Origin: Myroides odoratus DSM 2801
Lineage (GTDB): Bacteria; Bacteroidota; Bacteroidia; Flavobacteriales; Flavobacteriaceae
Assembly (NCBI RefSeq): GCF_000243275.1
Contig: NZ_CM001437.1
Span: 1,951,882-2,015,881 of the forward strand
Direction of reading: 5' to 3'
Length of the DNA stretch: 64,000 bases
Notes under the pieces: model-generated
Seen by the model: only the letters and a program-made list of their open reading frames with translations
Told to the model about the DNA's origin: nothing
Database searches by the model: none
Made by a program: the position numbers and the translations under genes
Shown: positions 27,355-35,700 of the stretch, in pieces
Layout of the letters: every line of letters starts with the position of its first letter
How positions within the stretch are numbered: the first letter of the stretch is position 1

Positions 27355-28215
27355 TTAAATTAAGATATCAGAAGTGCGAAGTATTTCATTTAATCGTACT
27401 CCTTTTTCGGTATGTTGTACTGTAATTATCTCGTTATGTGCATCATGTTCTAAGAATAACAACCAATTTTCATCTGCTGCCATTTTTAAAAATTTTTCTT
27501 TTTCACTAAGTGTTAACAACGGACGCGTATCATAACCCATGACATAAGGCAAGGGAATATGACCAGCTGTTGGTAATAAGTCTGCCGTAAAAGCTAGCTT
27601 ACGTCCTTTGTAATTTAAGATGGGAATCATTTGCTTATCGGTATGTCCATCTGCAAAAAAGATAGAAAAGCCTAAATCAGTCTCTAATACTAAATCAGAA
27701 TCGTTTCTTTCAATAAAATGAAGGGCACCACTTTCTTTGATGGGCAGAATATTTTCAGGTAAAAAAGACGCTTTTTCTCTTGCATTGGGTTGAGTGGCCC
27801 AATTCCAATGTTCTTCATTAGACCAATAACGCGCGTTTTTAAAGGCATTGACATAGCCTGTGCGAGCTGCATTCCAATTTACTGCTCCGCCAACGTGATC
27901 AAAATGCAAATGGGTCAAAAATACATCCGTAATATCATCAGGATGAAAACCGTGTTTTGCCAATGACTTTTCCAGTGTGTGATCTCCCCAAAGCGAATAA
28001 TAACCAAAAAACTTATCTGATTGTTTGGTTCCCATTCCGGTGTCAATTAAAATTAGTCGCTGGCCGTCTTCAATGAGTAATAAACGGGCACCTAAATCGA
28101 TTTGATTATTTGAATCTGCGGGATTGGTTTTATTCCAAATGGATTTGGGTACTACGCCAAACATGGCTCCACCGTCTAGTTTAAAATTGCCACTTTCAAT
28201 TTGATATAATTTCAT
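27355..28215 (-). CDS. MBL-fold metallo-hydrolase
   Basis: A 286-residue metallo-beta-lactamase-fold protein. The HxHxDH motif is in THLHFDHVGGAVNW (about 104-117), a further His is in FADGHTDKQ, and an Asp follows in FTADLLP. There is no signal peptide. The family includes lactonases and esterases such as quorum-quenching enzymes, but the substrate cannot be told from the sequence. It is a single gene. Confidence 0.88.
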   Translation of the reverse strand: MKLYQIESGNFKLDGGAMFGVVPKSIWNKTNPADSNNQIDLGARLLLIEDGQRLILIDTGMGTKQSDKFFGYYSLWGDHTLEKSLAKHGFHPDDITDVFLTHLHFDHVGGAVNWNAARTGYVNAFKNARYWSNEEHWNWATQPNAREKASFLPENILPIKESGALHFIERNDSDLVLETDLGFSIFFADGHTDKQMIPILNYKGRKLAFTADLLPTAGHIPLPYVMGYDTRPLLTLSEKEKFLKMAADENWLLFLEHDAHNEIITVQHTEKGVRLNEILRTSDILI

Positions 28216-28734
28216 GTCGTTTTCATTTTAACGCTAATAAGTGCAAAGTACTACATTTATGGAAAAGATGGGCTGTTTTTGTAGAACATCCTGTCGATGC
28301 CTTCTTTCAGCCAGCTAAAAAAAATGGAAAAAGTTTATTTTTGCAGGTGAAATAAACGGCTTTTTTGTCGAAATAGGTCTAGTCATGCGCCATAGAAAAG
28401 AAATACAAAGAGAAGGAAAATGCGTTTCTTGGATTTGTTCAATCCTTTCTTTTTTTTGTGTCTTGTTTATCCAAAATTAGATGCGAAATTTGTAACGAAA
28501 GCTTTTTAAATAGAAAAAGAATTTATTTGGACTATTAAACGGATTTTGATTTGGTAGTAAATTAGCTAATCTACTGCTTAATAAGTAATTAAAAATGGTT
28601 TACAACTATAGATTTTATCGATTTTAGTATTAAAACTTCTAATCGTTATAAATATGTTAGTTAGTGTTAGAAACCATTTTTTTATAATACCTTTGTCAAT
28701 CGGTATAGAATTAATCTATTTTAAGTAACAACGT
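28216..28734. other. Intergenic region upstream of the suf operon
   Basis: 519 bp with no convincing gene; the longest frame seen on plus starts near 28384 and has about 30 codons. The right end carries the suf promoter. No hairpin terminator or known riboswitch was recognised. Confidence 0.6.
28667..28695 (+). promoter_or_regulatory. Putative suf operon promoter
   Basis: The -7 element TACCTTTG (28688-28695) fits TAnnTTTG exactly and lies 39 bp before the sufA-like start. A GTTAG at 28666-28670 is a one-mismatch -33 partner at 17 bp. Confidence 0.55.
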
Positions 28735-29064
28735 ATGATAAAAGTTTCAGATATAGCAAGTAAACGCGTAGCTCTTTTGATGGAAGATGAAGGTTTTGAT
28801 TCTACAAAAGATTACGTTCGTGTAGGGGTAGAAAGCGGAGGATGTTCCGGCTTATCGTACCAATTGAAATTTGACCACGGAACCACAGAAGACGACAAAG
28901 TTTTCGAAGATAATGGGGTTAAAATTGCTGTTGATAAAAAAAGCTTTTTGTATTTAGTAGGAACAACTCTTGAGTATTCAGGAGGGTTAAACGGAAAAGG
29001 TTTCTATTTTAACAACCCGAACGCAAGTAGAACTTGCGGATGTGGAGAAAGTTTTTCTTTATAG
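28735..29064 (+). CDS. sufA: Iron-sulfur cluster assembly accessory protein (SufA/IscA/HesB type)
   Basis: A 109-residue A-type carrier. The three conserved cysteines are present in GGCSGLSY and in the C-terminal RTCGCGESF. It would receive Fe-S clusters from the SufBCD scaffold and pass them on. It is the first gene of sufA-sufB-sufC-sufD, with 87 bp before sufB. Length and motifs are normal. Confidence 0.93.
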   Translation: MIKVSDIASKRVALLMEDEGFDSTKDYVRVGVESGGCSGLSYQLKFDHGTTEDDKVFEDNGVKIAVDKKSFLYLVGTTLEYSGGLNGKGFYFNNPNASRTCGCGESFSL

Positions 29065-29151
29065 TACAGAAAGGGAGGATTAAGTTCTTCCCTTTTAACA
29101 AAGTAAAGTCTAATGTAGAAGCAGGTAATAATTGCTTTTAAGTACCAATAT

Positions 29152-30600
29152 ATGAGCAAGTATACAGAAGAAGATTTAAAAAAAGAATTAGAAGGTAAGG
29201 AGTATGAGTATGGATTCTATACAGATATAGAATCTGAAACATTCCCGATTGGATTGAATGAAGACATCATCAGAGCGATTTCTGCAAAGAAAGAAGAACC
29301 TGAATGGATGACAAACTGGAGATTAGAGTCTTTCCGTATCTGGAAAGAAATGACGGAACCGGAATGGGCCAACGTACACTATGAAAAACCAGATTTTCAA
29401 GCCATATCTTACTATTCAGCACCAAAAAGTAAAGACAAATACACAAGTTTAGATGAAGTGGATCCAGAATTATTGGAGACCTTCAATAAATTAGGTATCT
29501 CTATTGATGAGCAAAAACGTTTGTCTGGAGTTGCTATGGATATTGTAATGGATTCCGTTTCAGTCGCTACGACGTTTAAATCAACGTTAGCAGAAAAAGG
29601 AATTATATTCTGTTCTATTTCAGAAGCGATTAGAGAATATCCTGAATTAGTAAAACAATATTTAGGAACAGTAGTGCCACAAACAGATAACTTCTATGCG
29701 GCATTAAATTCAGCTGTTTTCTCTGATGGGTCATTCTGTTATATTCCAAAAGGCGTTCGTTGCCCGATGGAATTATCAACGTATTTCCGTATTAATCAAG
29801 CAGGAACTGGTCAGTTTGAGCGTACATTAGTTATTGCTGATGAAGGAAGTTACGTTTCTTATTTAGAAGGATGTACAGCGCCATCTCGTGATGAAAATCA
29901 ATTGCACGCTGCTGTTGTAGAGTTAATTGCTTTGGATAATGCTGAAATTAAATATTCTACAGTACAAAACTGGTATCCTGGTGATAAAGAAGGAAAAGGT
30001 GGAGTTTTCAACTTCGTAACTAAACGCGGATTGTGCGAAACAAACGCTAAGATTTCTTGGACACAAGTAGAAACAGGATCAGCAGTAACTTGGAAGTATC
30101 CATCATGTATCTTGAAAGGGGATAATTCAGTTGGAGAGTTTTACTCTGTAGCGGTTACAAATAATTTCCAACAAGCGGATACTGGTACAAAAATGATTCA
30201 CTTAGGTAAGAATACGAAATCGACGATTATATCGAAAGGTATTTCAGCTGGTAAATCTCAAAATAGTTATAGAGGTTTAGTACAAGTAGGCCCACGTGCT
30301 GAAAATGCTAGAAACTTCTCTCAATGTGATTCGTTGTTAATGGGTAACGAATGTGGAGCTCATACCTTCCCTTACATTGAAGCGAGAAACTCAACGGCTC
30401 AAATCGAGCATGAGGCGACAACAAGTAAAATTGGGGAAGATCAAATTTTCTATTGCAACCAACGTGGAATTTCAACAGAAAAAGCTATTGCTTTGATTGT
30501 TAATGGTTTCTCTAAAGAGGTGTTGAATAAACTACCGATGGAATTTGCTGTTGAAGCACAAAAATTATTAGAGATTTCATTAGAAGGAAGTGTGGGTTAA
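29152..30600 (+). CDS. sufB: Fe-S cluster assembly scaffold SufB
   Basis: A 482-residue protein of normal SufB length. It has the SufB/D beta-helix core with the [20 protein letters not shown] block, the cysteine-containing [21 protein letters not shown] and the C-terminal [16 protein letters not shown]. It forms the scaffold on which Fe-S clusters are built, with SufC and SufD. sufC follows after 59 bp. Confidence 0.97.
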   Translation: MSKYTEEDLKKELEGKEYEYGFYTDIESETFPIGLNEDIIRAISAKKEEPEWMTNWRLESFRIWKEMTEPEWANVHYEKPDFQAISYYSAPKSKDKYTSLDEVDPELLETFNKLGISIDEQKRLSGVAMDIVMDSVSVATTFKSTLAEKGIIFCSISEAIREYPELVKQYLGTVVPQTDNFYAALNSAVFSDGSFCYIPKGVRCPMELSTYFRINQAGTGQFERTLVIADEGSYVSYLEGCTAPSRDENQLHAAVVELIALDNAEIKYSTVQNWYPGDKEGKGGVFNFVTKRGLCETNAKISWTQVETGSAVTWKYPSCILKGDNSVGEFYSVAVTNNFQQADTGTKMIHLGKNTKSTIISKGISAGKSQNSYRGLVQVGPRAENARNFSQCDSLLMGNECGAHTFPYIEARNSTAQIEHEATTSKIGEDQIFYCNQRGISTEKAIALIVNGFSKEVLNKLPMEFAVEAQKLLEISLEGSVG

Positions 30601-30659
30601 TCCACGTCGCTTTAATGGAGGCATTCGTATCATTACAAATTTAAAATAACAAACAGTTT

Positions 30660-31406
30660 ATGTTACAGATAAAAAACCTACACGCAAGTGTTGAAAATAA
30701 AGAAATATTAAAAGGAATTAATTTAGAAGTAAAAGCGGGTGAAGTTCACGCGATTATGGGACCTAATGGTGCTGGTAAAAGTACATTATCTTCTGTGATT
30801 GCTGGAAATGAGGCTTTTGAAGTAACGGAAGGTGAAATGTTATTGGATGGTGAAGAGTTAGGAGAATTAGCTCCTGAAGAAAGAGCACACAAAGGAGTGT
30901 TTTTATCTTTTCAATATCCGGTGGAAATTCCTGGAGTTTCCGTGACTAATTTCATTAAAACAGCAATTAATGAGGCAAGAAAAGCAAAAGGACAAGAAGA
31001 GATGCCTGCCAATGAAATGCTGAAACAAATCAAAGAAAAAGCTGAATTACTAGAAATCGATAGAAAATTCTTATCTCGTTCATTAAACGAAGGTTTCTCA
31101 GGTGGTGAGAAAAAGAGAAATGAGATTTTCCAAATGGCGATGTTAGAGCCAAAAATTGCAATCTTAGATGAAACGGATTCAGGATTAGATATCGATGCAT
31201 TGCGCATTGTTGCTAATGGAGTAAATAAATTAAAAAGCGAGGATAATGCTGTAATCTTAATTACGCACTACCAACGTTTATTAGACTATATCGTTCCTGA
31301 TTTTGTACACGTATTACACGATGGTAAAATTGTAAAAACAGGAGGAAAAGAATTAGCCTTAGAATTAGAAGAAAAAGGATACGACTGGATCAAAGAATCG
31401 CTTTAA
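30660..31406 (+). CDS. sufC: Fe-S cluster assembly ATPase SufC
   Basis: A 248-residue ABC-type ATPase. Walker A is [10 protein letters not shown], the signature region is [15 protein letters not shown] and Walker B is [12 protein letters not shown]. The SGGEKKR form of the signature is typical of SufC. It drives the SufBCD scaffold in the cytoplasm. Confidence 0.97.
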   Translation: MLQIKNLHASVENKEILKGINLEVKAGEVHAIMGPNGAGKSTLSSVIAGNEAFEVTEGEMLLDGEELGELAPEERAHKGVFLSFQYPVEIPGVSVTNFIKTAINEARKAKGQEEMPANEMLKQIKEKAELLEIDRKFLSRSLNEGFSGGEKKRNEIFQMAMLEPKIAILDETDSGLDIDALRIVANGVNKLKSEDNAVILITHYQRLLDYIVPDFVHVLHDGKIVKTGGKELALELEEKGYDWIKESL

Positions 31407-31465
31407 TCAAGGCGGTTTAATAGAACAGGACACAGTCATTTTAATCTAATAGGTAAATAAGGAAT

Positions 31466-32785
31466 ATGGAACTTAAAGATAAATTAATAACGTCTTTCGT
31501 TGCTTTTGAACAACAATTGAGTGGAGAGCATGATACGCTACACAATATTCGTTTAGAAGGACTCAAGACATTTGAAGATAAGGGATTCCCTACAAAAAAA
31601 GAGGAAGCGTGGAAATACACGTCTTTAAATTCAATTTTAAAGCAAGATTTTTGTGTGGTTCCTAAGAAAGAAGTAGCGGTTGATTATAAAGATGTAAAAC
31701 AATACTTTTTAAGTGATTCGGATACGTATAAATTGGTATTTATCAATGGAGTATTCAGCTCTCACTTATCATCTACTACACATGATGGATTAGACGTATG
31801 TTTAATGTCTTCTGCTTTGACTAAACCAAAGTACAAGATGTTAATTGATACATATTACAATACAATAACAGACAAGGAAGATAGCTTAACTGCTTTGAAT
31901 GCTGCGTATGCAGTGGAAGGCGCTTTTGTTAATATTCCAAAGAGCAAAGTGGTTTCTAAACCAATTGAGATTGTATACTTGTCAACGGCAGGAGAACAAG
32001 CCTTATTGGTTCAGCCACGTAACTTGATTATCGTTGGTGAAAATGCACACGTTCAAATCTTAGAACGTCATCAAAGTTTAGATGAGTGCAGCATCTTCAC
32101 AAACTCAGTAACGGAAATTTTTAGCCACAAACGCGCTATCGTTGATTTCTATAAGTTGCAAAACGATTTAGATACAGGTACGTTAATTGACAATACTTTT
32201 ATCAAGCAAAAACAAGAGAGTAGAGTATCTGTTCACACGTTTTCTTTTGGTGGAAAATTAACGCGTAATAACCTGAATTTCTATCAAGACGGTGAGCGTA
32301 TTGATAGTACAATGAAAGGAATTACGTTAATCGGTGGAAAACAACACGTGGATCACTATACCTTAGTTTCTCACGATAGTCCAAACTGTGAAAGTCACCA
32401 AAACTACAAAGGATTGTATGATGACAATTCAGTAGGGGTATTCAACGGTAAGATTTACGTAGATAAAATCGCACAAAAAACTGATGGTTTCCAACAAAGT
32501 AACAACATCTTGTTGAGCGATAAAGCGCAAGTATATACGAAACCTCAGCTGGAGATTTTTGCTGACGATGTACGTTGTTCACATGGTTGTACAATTGGTC
32601 AATTAGACGAAGATGCCATGTTTTATATGCGTCAACGTGGTATTCCTCAAAAAGAAGCAAAAGCGTTATTGATGTATGCCTTTACAGATGAAGTAATGGA
32701 ATCAGTTAAAATTCCAGAACTTAAAGGAAAGGTTGCGAAAGTGATTGCCTCAAAATTAGGGGTATCAATGGGATTTGATATTTAA
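31466..32785 (+). CDS. sufD: Fe-S cluster assembly protein SufD
   Basis: A 439-residue SufB/SufD-family protein. Its N-terminal KKEEAWKYTSLNSIL is typical of SufD, as is the C-terminal SHGCTIGQLDEDAMFYMRQRGI. It pairs with SufB and SufC. The operon appears to end here, because a strong terminator follows. SufS and SufE, often next in flavobacteria, are not in the window. Confidence 0.96.
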   Translation: MELKDKLITSFVAFEQQLSGEHDTLHNIRLEGLKTFEDKGFPTKKEEAWKYTSLNSILKQDFCVVPKKEVAVDYKDVKQYFLSDSDTYKLVFINGVFSSHLSSTTHDGLDVCLMSSALTKPKYKMLIDTYYNTITDKEDSLTALNAAYAVEGAFVNIPKSKVVSKPIEIVYLSTAGEQALLVQPRNLIIVGENAHVQILERHQSLDECSIFTNSVTEIFSHKRAIVDFYKLQNDLDTGTLIDNTFIKQKQESRVSVHTFSFGGKLTRNNLNFYQDGERIDSTMKGITLIGGKQHVDHYTLVSHDSPNCESHQNYKGLYDDNSVGVFNGKIYVDKIAQKTDGFQQSNNILLSDKAQVYTKPQLEIFADDVRCSHGCTIGQLDEDAMFYMRQRGIPQKEAKALLMYAFTDEVMESVKIPELKGKVAKVIASKLGVSMGFDI

Positions 32786-32805
32786 TATATTTTATTCGTT
32801 ATAAA

Positions 32806-32850
32806 TAAAAAGGGTACTTAACCAAGGTGTTAAGTGCCCTTTTTTATTTT
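32806..32850 (+). terminator. Terminator of the suf operon
   Basis: A 15-bp stem (AAAAGGGTACTTAAC / GTTAAGTGCCCTTTT, one T-G pair) with a 6-base loop and a T-rich end, 22 bp after sufD. Confidence 0.9.
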
Positions 32851-32999
32851 TAGGCGTTTTAAGCGCTTATTTTTTTATTATGCGACAAGAGTGCTTTTTA
32901 ATTTAAAGAATTCATTACATCGAATAATAGAAACAAATAGGGTGATATTTCACCTAGATCTAGGTTTACTTCATTAACGGAATCGCCTGATTCCTATTT

Positions 33000-33653
33000 T
33001 TATTTGTAATTGTGCAGATGTTGTTCTACACAATACGTGATTAATTGAATCTTATTCTTCACGTGAAATTTTTCTGTCAACTTCTTAATATACGTTTCAA
33101 TGGTACGTCCACTCAAGTGTACCATTTTTCCAATTTCATTGTTTGTCAATCCCTTACAAGCGTGATTGATGATTTGTAATTCGATGGAAGAGGGAGTATA
33201 AAGCAGCGGTCGAGCAGCAAGCGTATCCTTCGTAAACTCCTTGCTATTGTAGTTTTTCCATTGCTCTATATGTTGAGTATAAGGGGCATGGTTGCCATGA
33301 TACAAAGCGGTGAGTAGTTTAAATACAATATGACTGTTTTTTTGACAATAATAGACCTGATCATAGGTGTTAAAGAGGTTATATAAGTCTTCTTGGTATA
33401 CCTGAGTATACATAATAATAGGTGTTTTATTGTGCTTAGCACGCAATATTTTTAAGGCTTCTATACCCGTCATAATTGGGGTAAAAGCATCGATTAATAG
33501 AAAATTATTCTGTTTGTATTGTAGCCTGTTAACCAACTCAAAACCATTGCAATAATACTCTAATAAATCGAGATTTAAGGTTCGTTCAATATGGTCTACA
33601 ATGAGGTTTTTAAAATGTAAGTCTGATTCACAGAGGGAGAGATAAATGGGCAT
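33000..33653 (-). CDS. LuxR/NarL-type response regulator beside the T6SS locus
   Basis: A 217-residue two-domain regulator. The receiver (about 1-120) keeps the phospho-acceptor Asp55 in LLIDAFTPIM, a Thr in MYTQVYQ and a Lys in CQKNSH. The HTH at about 155-215 has KGLTNNEIGKMVHLSGRTIETYIKKL, a LuxR-type fold. It is divergent from the T6SS operon with 89 bp between start codons, so it may control that operon. No sensor kinase is nearby. Confidence 0.85.
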   Translation of the reverse strand: MPIYLSLCESDLHFKNLIVDHIERTLNLDLLEYYCNGFELVNRLQYKQNNFLLIDAFTPIMTGIEALKILRAKHNKTPIIMYTQVYQEDLYNLFNTYDQVYYCQKNSHIVFKLLTALYHGNHAPYTQHIEQWKNYNSKEFTKDTLAARPLLYTPSSIELQIINHACKGLTNNEIGKMVHLSGRTIETYIKKLTEKFHVKNKIQLITYCVEQHLHNYK

Positions 33654-33667
33654 TTATTTTTTTTTAG

Positions 33668-33698
33668 TTTGGAAAAAACAAAATTAATATTATTTTTG
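33668..33698 (+). promoter_or_regulatory. Promoter of the main T6SS operon
   Basis: TTTG (33668-33671), 19 bases, then TATTTTTG (33691-33698). Both elements match the Bacteroidetes consensus and the spacing is ideal. The predicted start of transcription is near 33705, about 38 bp before the first gene. This is the best promoter match in the window. Confidence 0.75.
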
Positions 33699-33742
33699 AA
33701 ACGTTATATTATTCGTAATAAATAATCAATTTTAATTCTTTT

Positions 33743-34258
33743 ATGTATTTGAAAAGTGTAAATATTAAGCAAATTTATTTGTCAATTTCGTTTTTTTGTA
33801 TCAATTTCTTAATATTGATATTTGTATTTTTTATGGCAATTTATTTCTTTTATGAAAGTTCTGAACAGCAAAAAAAACGCATGGAAAAGGATCTTCTGGC
33901 CTATAAAACACTGTTAAATAAGCAGTATACTTTAAAGAGTAAAGTAGATACGGTGTACTATCACATGAGTTTACTTAATACTGGAAAAGTAGAACACGAC
34001 CTCTTCTTAGGGCAATATATAGCGAAAGATGTTGAAGAGATAAAAAAACTAATAAATAATGAAAATGTAGAAAATTTCAATGGGTACAAATTGCTTTTTT
34101 CACAACTGGATAGTTTATTGGTTTTGAAGGATCAAATTATGGACGTTTCAAATCAAGAAACAGTAGCGTTACGTGACCTCAATGAGTGTATGTCTCGTTT
34201 TAAAAATGTTTACGCAGAATTGACAGATGATCCAAGTCGTAAGTTCAATAAAAGATAA
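33743..34258 (+). CDS. tssO: T6SSiii membrane-complex protein, TssO-like
   Basis: A 171-residue protein with one hydrophobic helix near residues 13-37 (LSISFFCINFLILIFVFFMA region). The rest is a charged, coiled-coil-like domain that ends with LRDLNECMSRFKNV. As first gene of a T6SSiii locus, with one N-terminal anchor and about 170 residues, it fits TssO, a component unique to the Bacteroidetes-type T6SS. The exact letter is uncertain, since its neighbour has the same layout. Confidence 0.65.
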   Translation: MYLKSVNIKQIYLSISFFCINFLILIFVFFMAIYFFYESSEQQKKRMEKDLLAYKTLLNKQYTLKSKVDTVYYHMSLLNTGKVEHDLFLGQYIAKDVEEIKKLINNENVENFNGYKLLFSQLDSLLVLKDQIMDVSNQETVALRDLNECMSRFKNVYAELTDDPSRKFNKR

Positions 34259-34264
34259 GGGATA

Positions 34265-34786
34265 ATGATGCATCCCCACCAGTCTCTCTCAAAAAAAGAA
34301 CAAGGTTATCAAGTATTGTATTTGGTAGGTATGTTATTGTTCGCACTAGTATTGCTCGGGTTGATTTGCTTGCGCGGGTATCATTCGCCTTTTGCAAATG
34401 AAACCCAGTTGGAGGCAGAAATGCTAGAACAGAAATATAGATTTAATACACAACAAAAAAAGGTAGAGCCTTTAGTTGTAGCCACTTTTGAAAAAATTAA
34501 TACAATAGCTTTTACAAGCCCCAAACCTGTAGAAGAGAATGAAATCGTCACAAGTATTAATCAAGTATCCAATTCGTTTGTACACACCACTATTGACGAT
34601 CCGCGTAAAGAGGTATATATCCAAATGGGGTATTTCTACAGGATGTATTTAGAGGATAAAAAAATCATAGCCAAAAAAACAGAAAACATCAAGTTGTTCC
34701 GCAAGCAATTTGAGGAATGTTCGATTGGCTTTAAGGATAAAGAACAACAGGTGATTCAACGTAGAAACATGCTATTAACTAGATAA
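34265..34786 (+). CDS. T6SSiii membrane-complex protein, TssO/TssP-like
   Basis: A 173-residue protein, 6 bp after the previous gene. It has one membrane helix at about residues 18-38 (YLVGMLLFALVLLGLICLRG) and a periplasmic or cytoplasmic helical domain. Its end (FRKQFEECSIGFKDKE) echoes the LRDLNECMSRFKNV region of the neighbour, which suggests an old tandem duplication. By position in the locus it may be TssP; I cannot decide between the names. Confidence 0.6.
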   Translation: MMHPHQSLSKKEQGYQVLYLVGMLLFALVLLGLICLRGYHSPFANETQLEAEMLEQKYRFNTQQKKVEPLVVATFEKINTIAFTSPKPVEENEIVTSINQVSNSFVHTTIDDPRKEVYIQMGYFYRMYLEDKKIIAKKTENIKLFRKQFEECSIGFKDKEQQVIQRRNMLLTR

Positions 34787-34792
34787 ATAAAG

Positions 34793-35698
34793 ATGAGTTA
34801 TATCAAAAAAAATAAAGAAAAATTAGTGCTGTTTATAGGTGGGATTTTCATTCTATGTTTTGTTGGGACGTACATCTTTCAACAACAGCTTAATTCTACT
34901 GCATGGCAAGGGAGTGTTACTGTTTATCCAACAACTTTACAAGTAGGAGATACCCTGTTTTTTAAAGAAAATGCACCGAATCCTAGTCTCAGAAAATGGG
35001 AATTTGGTGATGGTGATTTGTCGCTTGAAGTTCTGGGGTATCACCAGTATAAAAAACCAGGATTCTATCAAATAACATATACCGCAAATGAAAGGGATCG
35101 TCAAACGTTCTCGATTGAAGTCAAACCCAAGACTACTTCAAGTAATGGGGATTATTTCACTGAAATTGATGCACCAGCTGAGGCTATGCAATTTGAAAAT
35201 GTAGTGTTTCGAGCGGTAACAGATAAGGCTAGTTTATTTAGCTGGAAGTTTGGGGAAACGGGTACGATTGACGCCAAAGAGGCTTTTGTTATTTATGCCT
35301 ATCAAGAGGCAGGGGAGTATGAAGTCTATCTCTATACTGATGAAACAGCCTATCCTGTGGTACATAAAATAAAAATTCATCCGTCATTTAAGGATCTTAA
35401 TGAGGAACTAAATGTAGAAGACGACTATAAATCCATTGACAATGATATTAAAGACCATCTGCAACAGATAGCCAACGGAGCTCCCTTTAATCAGCATTAT
35501 AATTATTTGGTTAATACTTATTTATGTCAAAATGAGAATGCAGTTGTACTGGTCAACACAACCAAACGCAATTCTTTTTATTACTACTGCATGGGGTTGA
35601 GATTCGATCGAAATGTCAGTATTGAATCGGTTAAAGCGGGTTTCAATGAAGAAGCAAATTGTGTAACTAAACTGAATGTTATTCAAACAAGTAAGTAA
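34793..35698 (+). CDS. T6SSiii-associated membrane protein with PKD-like domains
   Basis: A 301-residue protein with an N-terminal anchor (LVLFIGGIFILCFVGTYIF, about 11-29). Two PKD-type modules follow: the first has the typical KWEFGDGD and QITYTA strands, the second FSWKFGE and EAGEYEVYLY. The C-terminal third is alpha/beta and not recognised. PKD modules are extracytoplasmic beta-sandwiches that bind partners, so this is likely a periplasmic part of the trans-envelope complex (TssP or TssQ by order). It lies 6 bp after its neighbour. Confidence 0.6.
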   Translation: MSYIKKNKEKLVLFIGGIFILCFVGTYIFQQQLNSTAWQGSVTVYPTTLQVGDTLFFKENAPNPSLRKWEFGDGDLSLEVLGYHQYKKPGFYQITYTANERDRQTFSIEVKPKTTSSNGDYFTEIDAPAEAMQFENVVFRAVTDKASLFSWKFGETGTIDAKEAFVIYAYQEAGEYEVYLYTDETAYPVVHKIKIHPSFKDLNEELNVEDDYKSIDNDIKDHLQQIANGAPFNQHYNYLVNTYLCQNENAVVLVNTTKRNSFYYYCMGLRFDRNVSIESVKAGFNEEANCVTKLNVIQTSK

Positions 35699-35700
35699 AG

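Noticed and set aside
28384..28480. A short plus-strand frame upstream of sufA
   Set aside because: Only about 30 codons, no ribosome binding evidence and no relation to the suf operon.
33000..33653. A nearby sensor kinase partner for the response regulator
   Set aside because: No histidine kinase motif was found on either side; the regulator stands alone.
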